A DNA stretch of 64,000 nucleotides from Desulfobacteraceae bacterium. Lineage in GTDB: Bacteria; Desulfobacterota; Desulfobacteria; Desulfobacterales; Desulfosalsimonadaceae. The DNA is taken from positions 1 through 64,000 of the forward strand of contig JABZFM010000007.1 in the NCBI GenBank assembly GCA_014237465.1, given 5' to 3'. Of the stretch, positions 47,750 to 56,825 are shown piece by piece (position 1 is the first letter of the stretch; every line of letters begins with the position of its first letter). A program made the translations under genes and the position numbers. Below the pieces are notes generated by a model, which searched no databases, was not told the origin of the DNA, and saw only the letters and a list, made by a program, of their open reading frames with translations.

Positions 47750-47836
47750 TGTAAGAACTTTTTTGCCATAATGCTTTGATACATCAATCATCATACAAAT
47801 TAACGGTCTTATTCAGCCTGTTCTCTGGAGGTTAAA

Positions 47837-48706
47837 ATGGATCTGAAACGTAAGTTGGAAACCAAGGACTTTGCAATTCTCGCAGAAATTGAACCTCCAA
47901 AAGGCTCGGACATTGCCGCCATGGTCAACAATGCGGCAAAAGTCAAAGAGGAAGTCACGGCTTTTGTGATTCCTGAAATGAGCAACGCGGTCATGAGAAT
48001 GAGTGCGTTAGGGGCGGCCATGGTGCTTGAAGCCAAACGAATGGAAACGGTCATGCAGGTCTGCTGTCGTGACCGCAACAGAATAGCGCTCCAGGCGGAC
48101 CTCCTTGCTGCTTCCGCATGCGGAATCAATAATGTGATGGCGGTTACCGGCGAAGATCCCAGTTTCGGCGATCATCACCAGGCGGCAGCAGTGTATGATA
48201 TTGACATTGACGAACTTTTAAAAACGATTCAGGGACTTGAAAAAGGTAAAGATATGGCCGGCATTGAACTGTCCGGAAGCCCTGATTTTACGGTCGGATC
48301 AATGGTTAATTCAGGCCTGGAAGGCACGGATCTTGACCGGGAAATAGATGCCATGAAACGCAAAATTGATGCCGGTGTCCGTTTTTTTATCACCCCCCCG
48401 TTATTTGACGTATCTGCCATTGAACCGTTTATGAATAAAATTAATACCAGCGGTATCCACATCATTCCAACAGTGGTGCTGCTAAAATCCCTTGGAATGG
48501 CACGCTACATGGCAAGAAACATGAAACATGTTTATATCCCGGACGAACTGGTTAAACGAATCCAGAAAGCGCCGGATAAAGTTCGAGAATGTATCCGGAT
48601 TGCGAAAGAATCAGTCTCTGCTGTAAAAAAGAATGGATTCAGCGGAGCCATGATTTCCACCATTGGCTGGGAAGACAGGCTTTACGATATTATTCACGGT
48701 ATCTAA
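47837..48706 (+). CDS. metF: Methylenetetrahydrofolate reductase family protein MetF (first copy)
   Basis: 289 aa TIM-barrel protein reducing methylene-THF to methyl-THF, or the reverse during acetate oxidation. Motifs: LAEIEPPKGSD at the N-terminus, MQVCCRDRNRIALQADLLAAS and NVMAVTGEDPSFGDH, where canonical MetF has xCRDxN and LTGD. Ends with HIIPTVVLLKSLGMARYM. It is divergent and differs from the second copy 6 kb downstream. It begins the operon, 18 nt before the hdrA start, after GGAGG. Its role next to an HdrA fusion suggests flavin-based electron bifurcation coupled to the C1 pathway. Confidence 0.88.
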   Translation: MDLKRKLETKDFAILAEIEPPKGSDIAAMVNNAAKVKEEVTAFVIPEMSNAVMRMSALGAAMVLEAKRMETVMQVCCRDRNRIALQADLLAASACGINNVMAVTGEDPSFGDHHQAAAVYDIDIDELLKTIQGLEKGKDMAGIELSGSPDFTVGSMVNSGLEGTDLDREIDAMKRKIDAGVRFFITPPLFDVSAIEPFMNKINTSGIHIIPTVVLLKSLGMARYMARNMKHVYIPDELVKRIQKAPDKVRECIRIAKESVSAVKKNGFSGAMISTIGWEDRLYDIIHGI

Positions 48707-48724
48707 ATTTTTTAGGAGAGTTGA

Positions 48725-51700
48725 ATGGATCAGAAATCCGAACCTGTGAGCAACGAACAGAAAAACAATACAGTCGGTTCGGCCATGGTGGTTGGGGCCG
48801 GAATTGCAGGCATGCAGTCTGCGATTGATTTAGCGAATTCAGGATATTATGTCTATCTTCTGGAAAAATCATCCGCCATCGGCGGACTTATGTCCGAGCT
48901 TGACAAAACTTTTCCCACCAACGACTGTGCCATGTGAGTCATCTCACCCAAACTGGTCGAGGTCGGCCGGCATTTAAACATTGAACTGAGAACCGGAACC
49001 GAAATTCTTGCGTTGGAAGGCCAACCGGGAAACTTTAAAGCAAAAATTCACCAGGAGGCAAGGTACGTTGATCTTTCAAAATGCACCAGCTGCGGTGAAT
49101 GCACAAAAGTATGCCCCATAGAGGTTCCCAATGAATATGATCAGGGCCTTTCCATACGTAAAGCCATTTTTAAAAAATACCCCCAGGCCATTCCCGGCGC
49201 ATTTGCCATCAGCAAAAGAGGGACCGCCCCCTGCAAGACCACCTGCCCGGCCCACGTCAGCATCCAGGGATACATCGCCCTTATTAATGAAGGAAAATAC
49301 TTTGAAGCCTTAAAACTGTTCAAACAAGACCATCCCTTCCCCGGTGTTTGCGGACGGGTTTGTCACCATCCGTGTGAAGGCGAATGTACCCGGGGCGATT
49401 ATGATGAATCATTGGCAATCCGTGAGCTGCATCGCTTTCTGGCGGACTGGGAACAGACCCAAGACTCACCCTATATACCTGAAGTTCCGGAAAAAAGAGA
49501 CGAAAAAGTCGCTATTATCGGTTCCGGACCGGCCGGACTGGCCGCTGCCTATTTTCTGGCACTCCAGGGATATCAGGTGACCATTTTTGAAAAACTGCCG
49601 GTTACCGGCGGCATGATGGCTGTGGGAATCCCTGAATACCGATTGCCGAGAAATATCCTCAACAGTGAAATCCAGACCATTGAAAAAATGGGTGTGGAGA
49701 TCAAAACCAATATCACATTCGGCAAAGACATTACCCTAGACAGCCTGAAAGCAGATGGTTTTTCCGCCACATTTATGGCCATCGGCCTGCATGGAGGCCG
49801 CCGGCTCGGCGTTGAAAACGAAGATACGGACGGCGTTCTACAGGGCGTTGACTTTTTGCGTGATGTGGCCATGGGAAAAGATGTTTCAATCGGCAAGGAT
49901 GTTCTGGTGATCGGCGGCGGCAACGTTGCCATTGATGTTGCCCTGTGCGCCAAACGAAAAGGTGCGGATAATGTAACGCTGGTCTGCCTGGAATCCAGGG
50001 ATGAAATGCCGGCCTGGGAACATGAAATTGAAGAAGCCCTTGAAGGGGATATCAAAATTGTCAACAGCTTTGGGCCGAAAAACTTTTTCATCGACAAAAG
50101 CAACCGGGTGTCCGGGATTGAGTTTAAAACATGCACAGCGGTTTTTGATAGTGACGGCAGGTTCAGCCCAAAATATGATGAATCCGCATGCCAGGCATTT
50201 TTTGGCGATACCATTATTGTTTCCATCGGACAATCAACCAACCTGGAACATATTACTGAACAGGGTATTGAGGTCTCCCGCGTGGGTGGTCTTCATGCCG
50301 ACCCGATCACCCTGCAGACACCTATTGACTGGGTTTTTGCAGGTGGGGATGCGTTTTACGGTCCTAAATCGGTTGTGGATGCGGTTGCCTGCGGTAATGA
50401 GGCTTCTAAAAGCATCCACCGGTTTATAAACGGCCTGGATTTAAAACAAGGTCGTGAAAAGGTATGGGAATATGAAAAGCCCGATATTCTCAACGAGCCT
50501 TTGAAACCCCGAACACCGGTCCGCTGCCTGGCGCCGGATGCCCGGGAATGTAATTTTCTGGAAGTCTCATATGGGTATGACGAAAGTGAAGCCAAACATG
50601 AAGCAGGCCGATGTCTGAAGTGCGGCATCTGTTCTGAATGTTATCAATGTGTTGATGCGTGCCTTGCCGGCGCCATTAACCACAATGAAACAGACATCGA
50701 AGAAACCCTGGAAATCGGCTCGGTTATCCTTTGCCCCGGAAACGATATTTACGATCCATCCGCTTTAGATGACATCTATCATTACAAAACCAGCCCCAAT
50801 GTCCTCACCAGCCTGGAATTTGAACGGATTCTGTCTGCATCCGGCCCCACCATGGGACACCTGGTGCGACCGTCTGATGAAAAAGAACCTGAAAGAATCG
50901 CCTGGTTGCAATGTATCGGCTCCAGAGACACCAACCGCTGCGGAAACGGTTACTGTTCTTCGGTCTGCTGCATGTATGCAGTCAAAGAAGCCATGATTGC
51001 CAAAGAACACTCCAAAAACGATCTGGATGCGGTGATCTTTAATATGGACATCCGAACATTTGGTAAGGATTACGAAAAATATTACCTCCGTGCCAAAGAC
51101 AATGACGGGGTACGGTTTGAAAAAGCCAGAATTCACACGATTGATGAAATCAAAAAAACCGGAAACCTTTGCCTCAGATATGTAAATGAAGCCGGCGCAA
51201 TCCACGAAGAAGAATTTGACATGGTGATTCTCTCCGTCGGCATGCAGGTTTCGGAATCCGCCATTGCCACCGCGAATCTGCTTGACATTGAACTGAATAA
51301 AAATAATTTTGCGGCCACAAACCCTTTTACCCCGGTGGAAACCAGTCGTCCGGGCGTTTTTGCCTGCGGCGTTTTCCAGGGCCCCAAAGACATCCCCACA
51401 TCCATCACGGAAGCCAGCGCTGCCGCCTGTGCTGCGGGACGTTATATGGCCGATGCGCGGGGAACGCGCATCAAACAGGTAGATACTCCCGATGAAATTG
51501 ATGTGAGCGGAGACCCGCGCATCGGGGTATTTGTCTGTGACTGCGGTATCAATATTGCCGGTGTTGTCGATGTTCCGGAAGTAATGGAATACGCCAAAAC
51601 GTTACCGAATGTTGTGTACTCCGGAGAAAATCTCTTTACCTGTAGCCAGGACACTCAGGAACAGATGAAAGAGATTATCAAAGAGAACCAGCTGAATCGG

Positions 51701-53182
51701 ATCGTGGTTTCTTCCTGCACCCCCAAAACCCATGAACCGATTTTTATGGATACGCTTGAAAAATGCGGCCTGAACAAATATCTGTTTGAAATGGCCAATA
51801 TCCGGAACCAGGACTCGTGGGTGCATTCCGACGAACCTGAGCAGGCAACCAGTAAAGCCAAAGAACTGGTAAAAATGTCCGTGGCACGGGCTGCCTCCCT
51901 TCGTCCACTGCATGAAAGGCAAATCCCCGTCACATACAGGGCCTTGATTGTCGGCGGCGGCATTGCCGGAATGAATGCCGCCATCGGCATCGCAGACCAG
52001 GGATTTGAAGTGGTCCTGGTGGAAAAAGAAGCCGATCTGGGCGGACTGGCCAATCGATTAACGAGCACCATCGAAGGTGCGGATATCCAGGCATACCTCT
52101 CACAATACATTCAAAAAGTGAAAAATCATCCCAAAATCCAGGTATTGACCCAATCATTGATCGTTGATTTTTCAGGTTTTAAAGGCAACTTTAAAACAGA
52201 AATTTTAGTCGGACCCGGAATGTATGAACGCAAAATAGATCACGGGGTGCTCATTATAGCAACCGGCGGCAATGAATACGAACCAAAAGAGTATCTGTAC
52301 GGTCAACATCCGGGGATATTGACACAAATTGATTTGTCACAGCGGCTTGAAAAAGATGGCGCAGACGCCCTGGATCAGGTGGTGATGATTCAGTGTGTGG
52401 GTTCCAGAAATGATGAAAATCCAAATTGCTCCCGAATCTGCTGTCAGAGTGCCATCAAAAATGCCATTCATATTAAAGAACTCAACCCGGACACCCAGGT
52501 TTTTGTTCTGTATCGTGACATTCGAACTTATGGGCTGATGGAGGAATATTACACCCGGGCCAGAGAGCTCGGTGTCTTCTTTTTCCGATTCAAAGCCGAT
52601 GACCCGCCGGAGGTCACATCATCTGAAAATGGACTTACCGTCACCTTTACCGACTATATCCTTGGCAGAAAACTCAGTGTGGACACCGACCTGGTGGCTT
52701 TAAGCGCCGGTGTTGCTGCAGAAGATACCGAGGAGCTGGCGTCTATTATGAAACTGAACCGCAATCCTGAAAATTACTTTATTGAGGCCCATGTCAAACT
52801 ACGACCGGTTGAAATGGCTACCGAAGGAATTTTCGTGTGCGGTACGGCCCACAGCCCCAAACTGATCACTGAAACCATTGCCCAGGCCCAGGCAGCAGCC
52901 TCCCGGGCGATCACCTTTTTGTCCCAGCCCCATTTAACATTGTCTGCCGTAACCGCATGGGTAGACCAGGAAAAGTGTGCGTCATGCCTGATCTGTATTC
53001 GAAGCTGTCCGTATGGTGTCCCGCGGATCAATGATGAAGGGGTCAGTTATATTGATGATGCGTTATGCCAGGGATGCGGCGCCTGTGCCGCGGAATGCCC
53101 GGCAAAGGCGATTGAATTAAACTGGTATGAAGATGAACAGTTACTTAGCAAGGTCGACGCCTTACTGGAAGGAGCCATATGA
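48725..53182 (+). CDS. hdrA: Giant HdrA-GltD-HdrA fusion, selenocysteine-containing
   Basis: One frame with a TGA at 48935-48937 (codon 71), 1485 residues. Order: HdrA N-terminal FAD motif ([16 protein letters not shown]) and NDCAM-U-VISPK, where other HdrA proteins have Cys; [4Fe-4S] [12 protein letters not shown] near 115; a GltD/NADPH-GOGAT-like insert ([54 protein letters not shown]); [13 protein letters not shown] cluster; rest of the first HdrA ([20 protein letters not shown]); a second whole HdrA ([43 protein letters not shown]); and two C-terminal ferredoxin motifs. The fold set fits an NAD(P)H-dependent, flavin-bifurcating hub passing electrons to MvhD and MetF/MetV. Start after TTAGGAGAG. 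Overlaps mvhD as ATGA. No hdrB or hdrC lies here. Confidence 0.92.
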
Positions 53183-53610
53183 GTCAGGATTTTGATCCCG
53201 TTATTCTCGCATTCTGCTGCAATTACTGAGGTTATTCTGCCGCGGACCTGGCAGGTTCGATGCGATTGACCTATCCGACAAGCATTAAAATCGTCCTGGT
53301 GCCATGCACCGGCAAGGTGGATGTCATTCATATCTTGCGGGCATTTGAAAAAGGTGCGGACGGCGTCTGTGTTATCGGATGTATGGAGGGTGAATGTCAT
53401 TTCAAATCCGGCAACTTCAGAGCGCGGAAGCATGTGGAACAGGCGCAAAAAATTTTAGAGACCATCGGCATCGGCGGCGGACGGGCGCAAATGTATAACC
53501 TGTCTGCCGGCGATGGGCCGCTTTTTGCCGAATATGCCCAGGACATCCATGATAAGATCATGGAACTGGGTCCAAACCCCATTAAACTAAAAAAACATAA
53601 GGCTGCATAG
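53179..53610 (+). CDS. mvhD: MvhD/FlpD-type iron-sulfur subunit, selenocysteine-containing
   Basis: Small [2Fe-2S] protein that carries electrons to HdrA. From the ATG at 53179 (overlapping the hdrA stop as ATGA, after AAGGAG) it reads PVILAFCCNY, TGA (53227-53229, codon 17), GYSAADLAGS and on to 53610, 143 aa. Family members have C or U in CCNY-x-GY. Later cysteines are in VLVPCTGKVD and VIGCMEGECHF. CTGCC-GCGGACCT-GGCAG, a 5-bp hairpin, begins about 9 nt after the TGA as a plausible SECIS. Without the first 27 codons the cluster ligands are lost, so the upstream start with Sec is clearly the real form. Confidence 0.92.
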
Positions 53611-53668
53611 AACATGCGCCAATAATTTTTAACGATCTTGAAATCTTTTATAAGGGAAGGTCGAGTCT

Positions 53669-54337
53669 ATGATTGTTGCTGATAAAAAACCGGTTGAAGA
53701 AATCATTGAATTTGTCAAGGACAATAAAAAAATCCTCATCCTGGGCTGCAATGAATGTGTGACCGTATGTGAAGCCGGCGGAAAAAAAGAAGTCGGTGTC
53801 CTGGCATCAACCCTTCGAATGTATTTTTTAAACCAGGGCAAAGAGGCCAAAATTGATGAAATCACCCTGGAAAGGCAATGCGATCATGAATACCTTGAAG
53901 AGATTCGTGATGTCGCAGACGAATACGATGCCATTGTCTCTCTTGCATGCGGTGTGGGCGTCCAGTTTATGGCTGAAAAATACCATTCTGTTCCCATCTA
54001 TCCCGGGGTGAACACCTGTTTTCTGGGCGCAACGGAAGAACGGGGCCTGTGGACAGAGCGGTGCCAGGCATGCGGGAACTGTATGCTGGGGATCACCGGC
54101 GGCATCTGTCCGGTATCCCGATGCGCCAAACGAATATTAAACGGCCCGTGCGGCGGATCATCAAAAGGCAAATGTGAAATCAACAAAGATCTGGACTGCG
54201 CATGGCAGCTGATTATCGATCGTTTAAAAGCATTAGACAGACTTGATGATTATGAAAAAATCTGTCCCATCAAGGACTGGTCCACCGACCGCGCCGGCGG
54301 ACCCCGAAAAGTGGTCAGGGAGGATGTTCAGATATGA
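53669..54337 (+). CDS. metV: MetV, methylenetetrahydrofolate reductase C-terminal-type partner
   Basis: 222 aa. Cysteine-rich: LGCNECVTVC at the start, SLACGVGVQF, and RCQACGNCMLGITGGICPVSRC then GPCGGSSKGKCEI near the end, the pattern of the MetV subunit that pairs with MetF in acetogens and sulfate reducers. Probably binds zinc and Fe-S and links MetF to HdrA/MvhD. Ends overlapping the second metF by ATGA. Starts 58 nt after mvhD. Confidence 0.9.
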   Translation: MIVADKKPVEEIIEFVKDNKKILILGCNECVTVCEAGGKKEVGVLASTLRMYFLNQGKEAKIDEITLERQCDHEYLEEIRDVADEYDAIVSLACGVGVQFMAEKYHSVPIYPGVNTCFLGATEERGLWTERCQACGNCMLGITGGICPVSRCAKRILNGPCGGSSKGKCEINKDLDCAWQLIIDRLKALDRLDDYEKICPIKDWSTDRAGGPRKVVREDVQI

Positions 54338-55266
54338 GCGTGAAGACACCCAGCAAACTGGAAAAAATTCTTTCGGAAGGTCATCTATCAGTAACATCCG
54401 AGTGCGGTCCGCCGCGCGGCAGTGATCCGGATGCGATCAAAGAAAAAGCGAAACTGATCAAGGATTATGTGGATGCGGTGAATATTACGGATAATCAGAC
54501 CTCCGTCACCCGGATGTCCAGCCTTGCCGCCTGCATCCATTTAAAGCTGATGGGCGTGGAACCGGTCCTTCAGATGGTGACCCGGGACAGAAACCGGATT
54601 GCGATACAGAGCGACATCCTCGGTGCCGCATCGTTTGACATATTTAACATGCTCTGTTTGTCCGGCGACCATCAAAGTTTCGGGGACTGTCCCCAAGGCC
54701 AGAATGTCCATGATCTGGACTCCATGCAACTACTCCAGACCGTCCATTTAATGAGAGATGAAAGCAAATTTTTAGGTGGCGCCGACATTAAACGGCCGCC
54801 TAGGATGTTCGTTGGGGCTGCCGCCAACCCGTTTGCCGACCCGTTTGAGATCAGGACTCCCCGGCTTGCCAAAAAAGTGGCAGCGGGCGCGGAGTTCATT
54901 CAAACCCAGTGTATTTATAATGTGGATAAATTTGTAGAATGGATGAAACTGGTCTGTGACCGGGGCCTTCATGAACAGACATACATCCTTGCCGGCGTCA
55001 CGCCCCTGAAATCGGCCGGCATGGCAAAATTTATGAAAAACAGGGTCCCCGGCATGGACGTTCCGGACGATGTTGTCAAACGAATGGCAGACACCCCCAA
55101 GGAAAAGCAGCCGGAGGAAGGCATCAATATCTGCATCGAAACAATTGAACGGTTGAAATCCGTTGAAGGCGTCAAAGGGTTTCATATCATGGCGATTGAA
55201 TGGGAAGAAAAGGTCCCGGGCATCGTGGAACGGGCCGGATTGTACCCCCGGCCGAAAATTGATTGA
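54334..55266 (+). CDS. metF: Methylenetetrahydrofolate reductase MetF (second copy)
   Basis: 310 aa TIM-barrel flavoprotein; N-terminal VTSECGPPRGSDP, MVTRDRNRIAIQSDILGA, NMLCLSGDHQSFGD and the C-terminal ILAGVTPLKSAGMAKFM match MetF. Overlaps metV as ATGA, the tight coupling seen for MetF-MetV pairs, so this copy is the likelier partner of MetV. Operates between methylene-THF and methyl-THF in the methyl branch of the Wood-Ljungdahl pathway, in either direction. Confidence 0.93.
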   Translation: MSVKTPSKLEKILSEGHLSVTSECGPPRGSDPDAIKEKAKLIKDYVDAVNITDNQTSVTRMSSLAACIHLKLMGVEPVLQMVTRDRNRIAIQSDILGAASFDIFNMLCLSGDHQSFGDCPQGQNVHDLDSMQLLQTVHLMRDESKFLGGADIKRPPRMFVGAAANPFADPFEIRTPRLAKKVAAGAEFIQTQCIYNVDKFVEWMKLVCDRGLHEQTYILAGVTPLKSAGMAKFMKNRVPGMDVPDDVVKRMADTPKEKQPEEGINICIETIERLKSVEGVKGFHIMAIEWEEKVPGIVERAGLYPRPKID

Positions 55267-55378
55267 TTTTACTGATTCGTTTAAATAAAATAGAAAATAA
55301 TGATTCAAATGTTTTGATAACGGGTTGCACAAAAAAAGCAACCCATCTGATTTTGGTGATGAAAAAGGAGGGGTAGAT

Positions 55379-55768
55379 ATGAGCGAAAAAAAGAGAATTC
55401 TTGTTGTTGATGATGAGCCGGATTTCGTCTCCATTGTTAAAAAAAATCTGGAAAAAGCAGGTTTTGATGTGGAAGTAGCTTATGACGGCGTGGAAGGGAT
55501 TGAAAAAGTAAAAGCCAATCCGCCGGATGCAATTGTTTTAGATGTGATGATGCCGGAAAAAGACGGTTATAAAGTTTGCTCGGAACTTAAAGCCGATGAA
55601 AAATATAACGACATTCCCATCCTTCTGCTGACTGCGGTGGCGGATCATGTCAGCTCAACCCGTTATTCCCATTACGACGGCATGAGTACTGAAGCAGATG
55701 ACTATCTTCCCAAGCCGGCCTCAGCGGATGATATCCTTGATTCCGTTAAAAGCCTTCTCAATATGTAA
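55379..55768 (+). CDS. Single-domain response regulator (receiver only)
   Basis: 129 aa from the ATG at 55379 after AGGAGGGG. CheY-like receiver: acidic pair in RILVVDDEPDF, phosphorylated Asp in AIVLDVMMPEKDG, Thr in ILLLTAVAD and the conserved Lys in DYLPKPAS. No output domain, so it must act by binding a partner. It follows the second metF by 112 nt and is closed by a terminator, so it may be cotranscribed with the C1 cluster. Confidence 0.9.
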   Translation: MSEKKRILVVDDEPDFVSIVKKNLEKAGFDVEVAYDGVEGIEKVKANPPDAIVLDVMMPEKDGYKVCSELKADEKYNDIPILLLTAVADHVSSTRYSHYDGMSTEADDYLPKPASADDILDSVKSLLNM

Positions 55769-55800
55769 TTTTTGTTTAAAAATTAATATGTTATTTCTAT

Positions 55801-55848
55801 GAACCGCTGAAATTATTTAATCTAATTTAAAAGATTTCAGCGGTTCTG
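55801..55848 (+). terminator. Terminator hairpin after the response regulator
   Basis: GAACCGCTGAAAT pairs with ATTTCAGCGGTTC over 13 bp, 32 nt after the stop codon, with a short T-rich tail (TGTTACTT). Confidence 0.65.
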
Positions 55849-55908
55849 TTACTTCCCAAGCCAGCTGTCTTTTGCTATTATTTTTTTCCAAAAAAGGACT
55901 TCATTCTT

Positions 55909-56781
55909 TTGCCAGGAAAAAGCCACCACTTCACACTTCAACAGTCTTCATACGGTAAAGAGCACCTGGTATTCTGCATCCTCAGTGATGAACGGGTCTT
56001 TTCCTCAAAATCCCCGGATATATTTAATCAGGTGATGAAACAGGCCGGCATTAACGGCTCTTATGTCCCGTTTATGGTACAACCGGATAAAATCGGTGAA
56101 GCCATTTCAAGCTTAAGAACCCTGCACATCGCCGGCGCGAATGTGACCGTACCATTTAAAGAGGCGGTTATTCCCTTTATGGATTCCGTCTCTGAAAGCG
56201 CAACGATTATCGGTGCCATCAATACCATTGCCAGAAATAAAGACAAGCTCAAAGGGTATAATACCAATGCCATTGGTTTAATGGATGCTTTGGAAGAAAT
56301 CCAGTATGATCCAGCCGGGAAAACCGCCCTGATCATAGGTGCCGGTGGAGCTGCTAAAGCTGCGGCATTTGTATTAAAATGGCTCAAAGCGGATAAAATT
56401 ATTATTGTCGGACGCAATGAAGCCAGAGCCCGCCAGGTAGCCGTACGTTCCAGCGGTGAATTCATTTTAACAGATGAACTGCTGGATCATGATATTCCGG
56501 TCAATATTCTAATTAATGCCACCACTGTTTCAAGCCGGGAGGAGTCTTCTGAATTTGCCGATATTGCGGAGAAACTAAAACTGCCCCAATGCGAACTGAT
56601 TTTTGATTTAAACTATGGACGGAAAAAAAACTTCTGGCAGGAAAAAGCGAAAAAAAACAGCATCATGTTCAGGGACGGTCTTCTGACCTTGATCCACCAG
56701 GCGAAAAACAGCCTTTCACTATGGACCGGACTTGAAATTGAAACAGCAGCATTTCGTAAAGCACTGGAAGATACGGTTTAG
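55909..56781 (+). CDS. Shikimate dehydrogenase-like (AroE family) protein with altered active site
   Basis: 290 aa AroE fold: substrate SKS motif in FSSKSPDIFNQVMKQ, the catalytic Lys in ANVTVPFKEAV, and the NADP-binding IIGAGGAAKAAAFVL, VGRNEARARQV and NATTVSS motifs. The paired catalytic Asp of AroE (normally in NTD) is Asn here: GYNTNAIG. That loss may abolish or change shikimate chemistry, so I leave out the gene symbol. The reading frame starts with TTG (55909); an alternative start further in is possible. It follows the C1 cluster terminator, same direction. Confidence 0.75.
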   Translation: MPGKSHHFTLQQSSYGKEHLVFCILSDERVFSSKSPDIFNQVMKQAGINGSYVPFMVQPDKIGEAISSLRTLHIAGANVTVPFKEAVIPFMDSVSESATIIGAINTIARNKDKLKGYNTNAIGLMDALEEIQYDPAGKTALIIGAGGAAKAAAFVLKWLKADKIIIVGRNEARARQVAVRSSGEFILTDELLDHDIPVNILINATTVSSREESSEFADIAEKLKLPQCELIFDLNYGRKKNFWQEKAKKNSIMFRDGLLTLIHQAKNSLSLWTGLEIETAAFRKALEDTV

Positions 56782-56825
56782 GTTTAGAGGCTGAAGACTG
56801 AAGGCTGGAGCATCGAATAGTTCAA

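Noticed and set aside
48935-53229. Reading HdrA and MvhD as frameshifted or broken genes because of TGA codons
   Set aside because: Both TGAs stand at positions where the families carry Cys or Sec, the frames continue without any other defect, and operon overlaps (ATGA) are intact.
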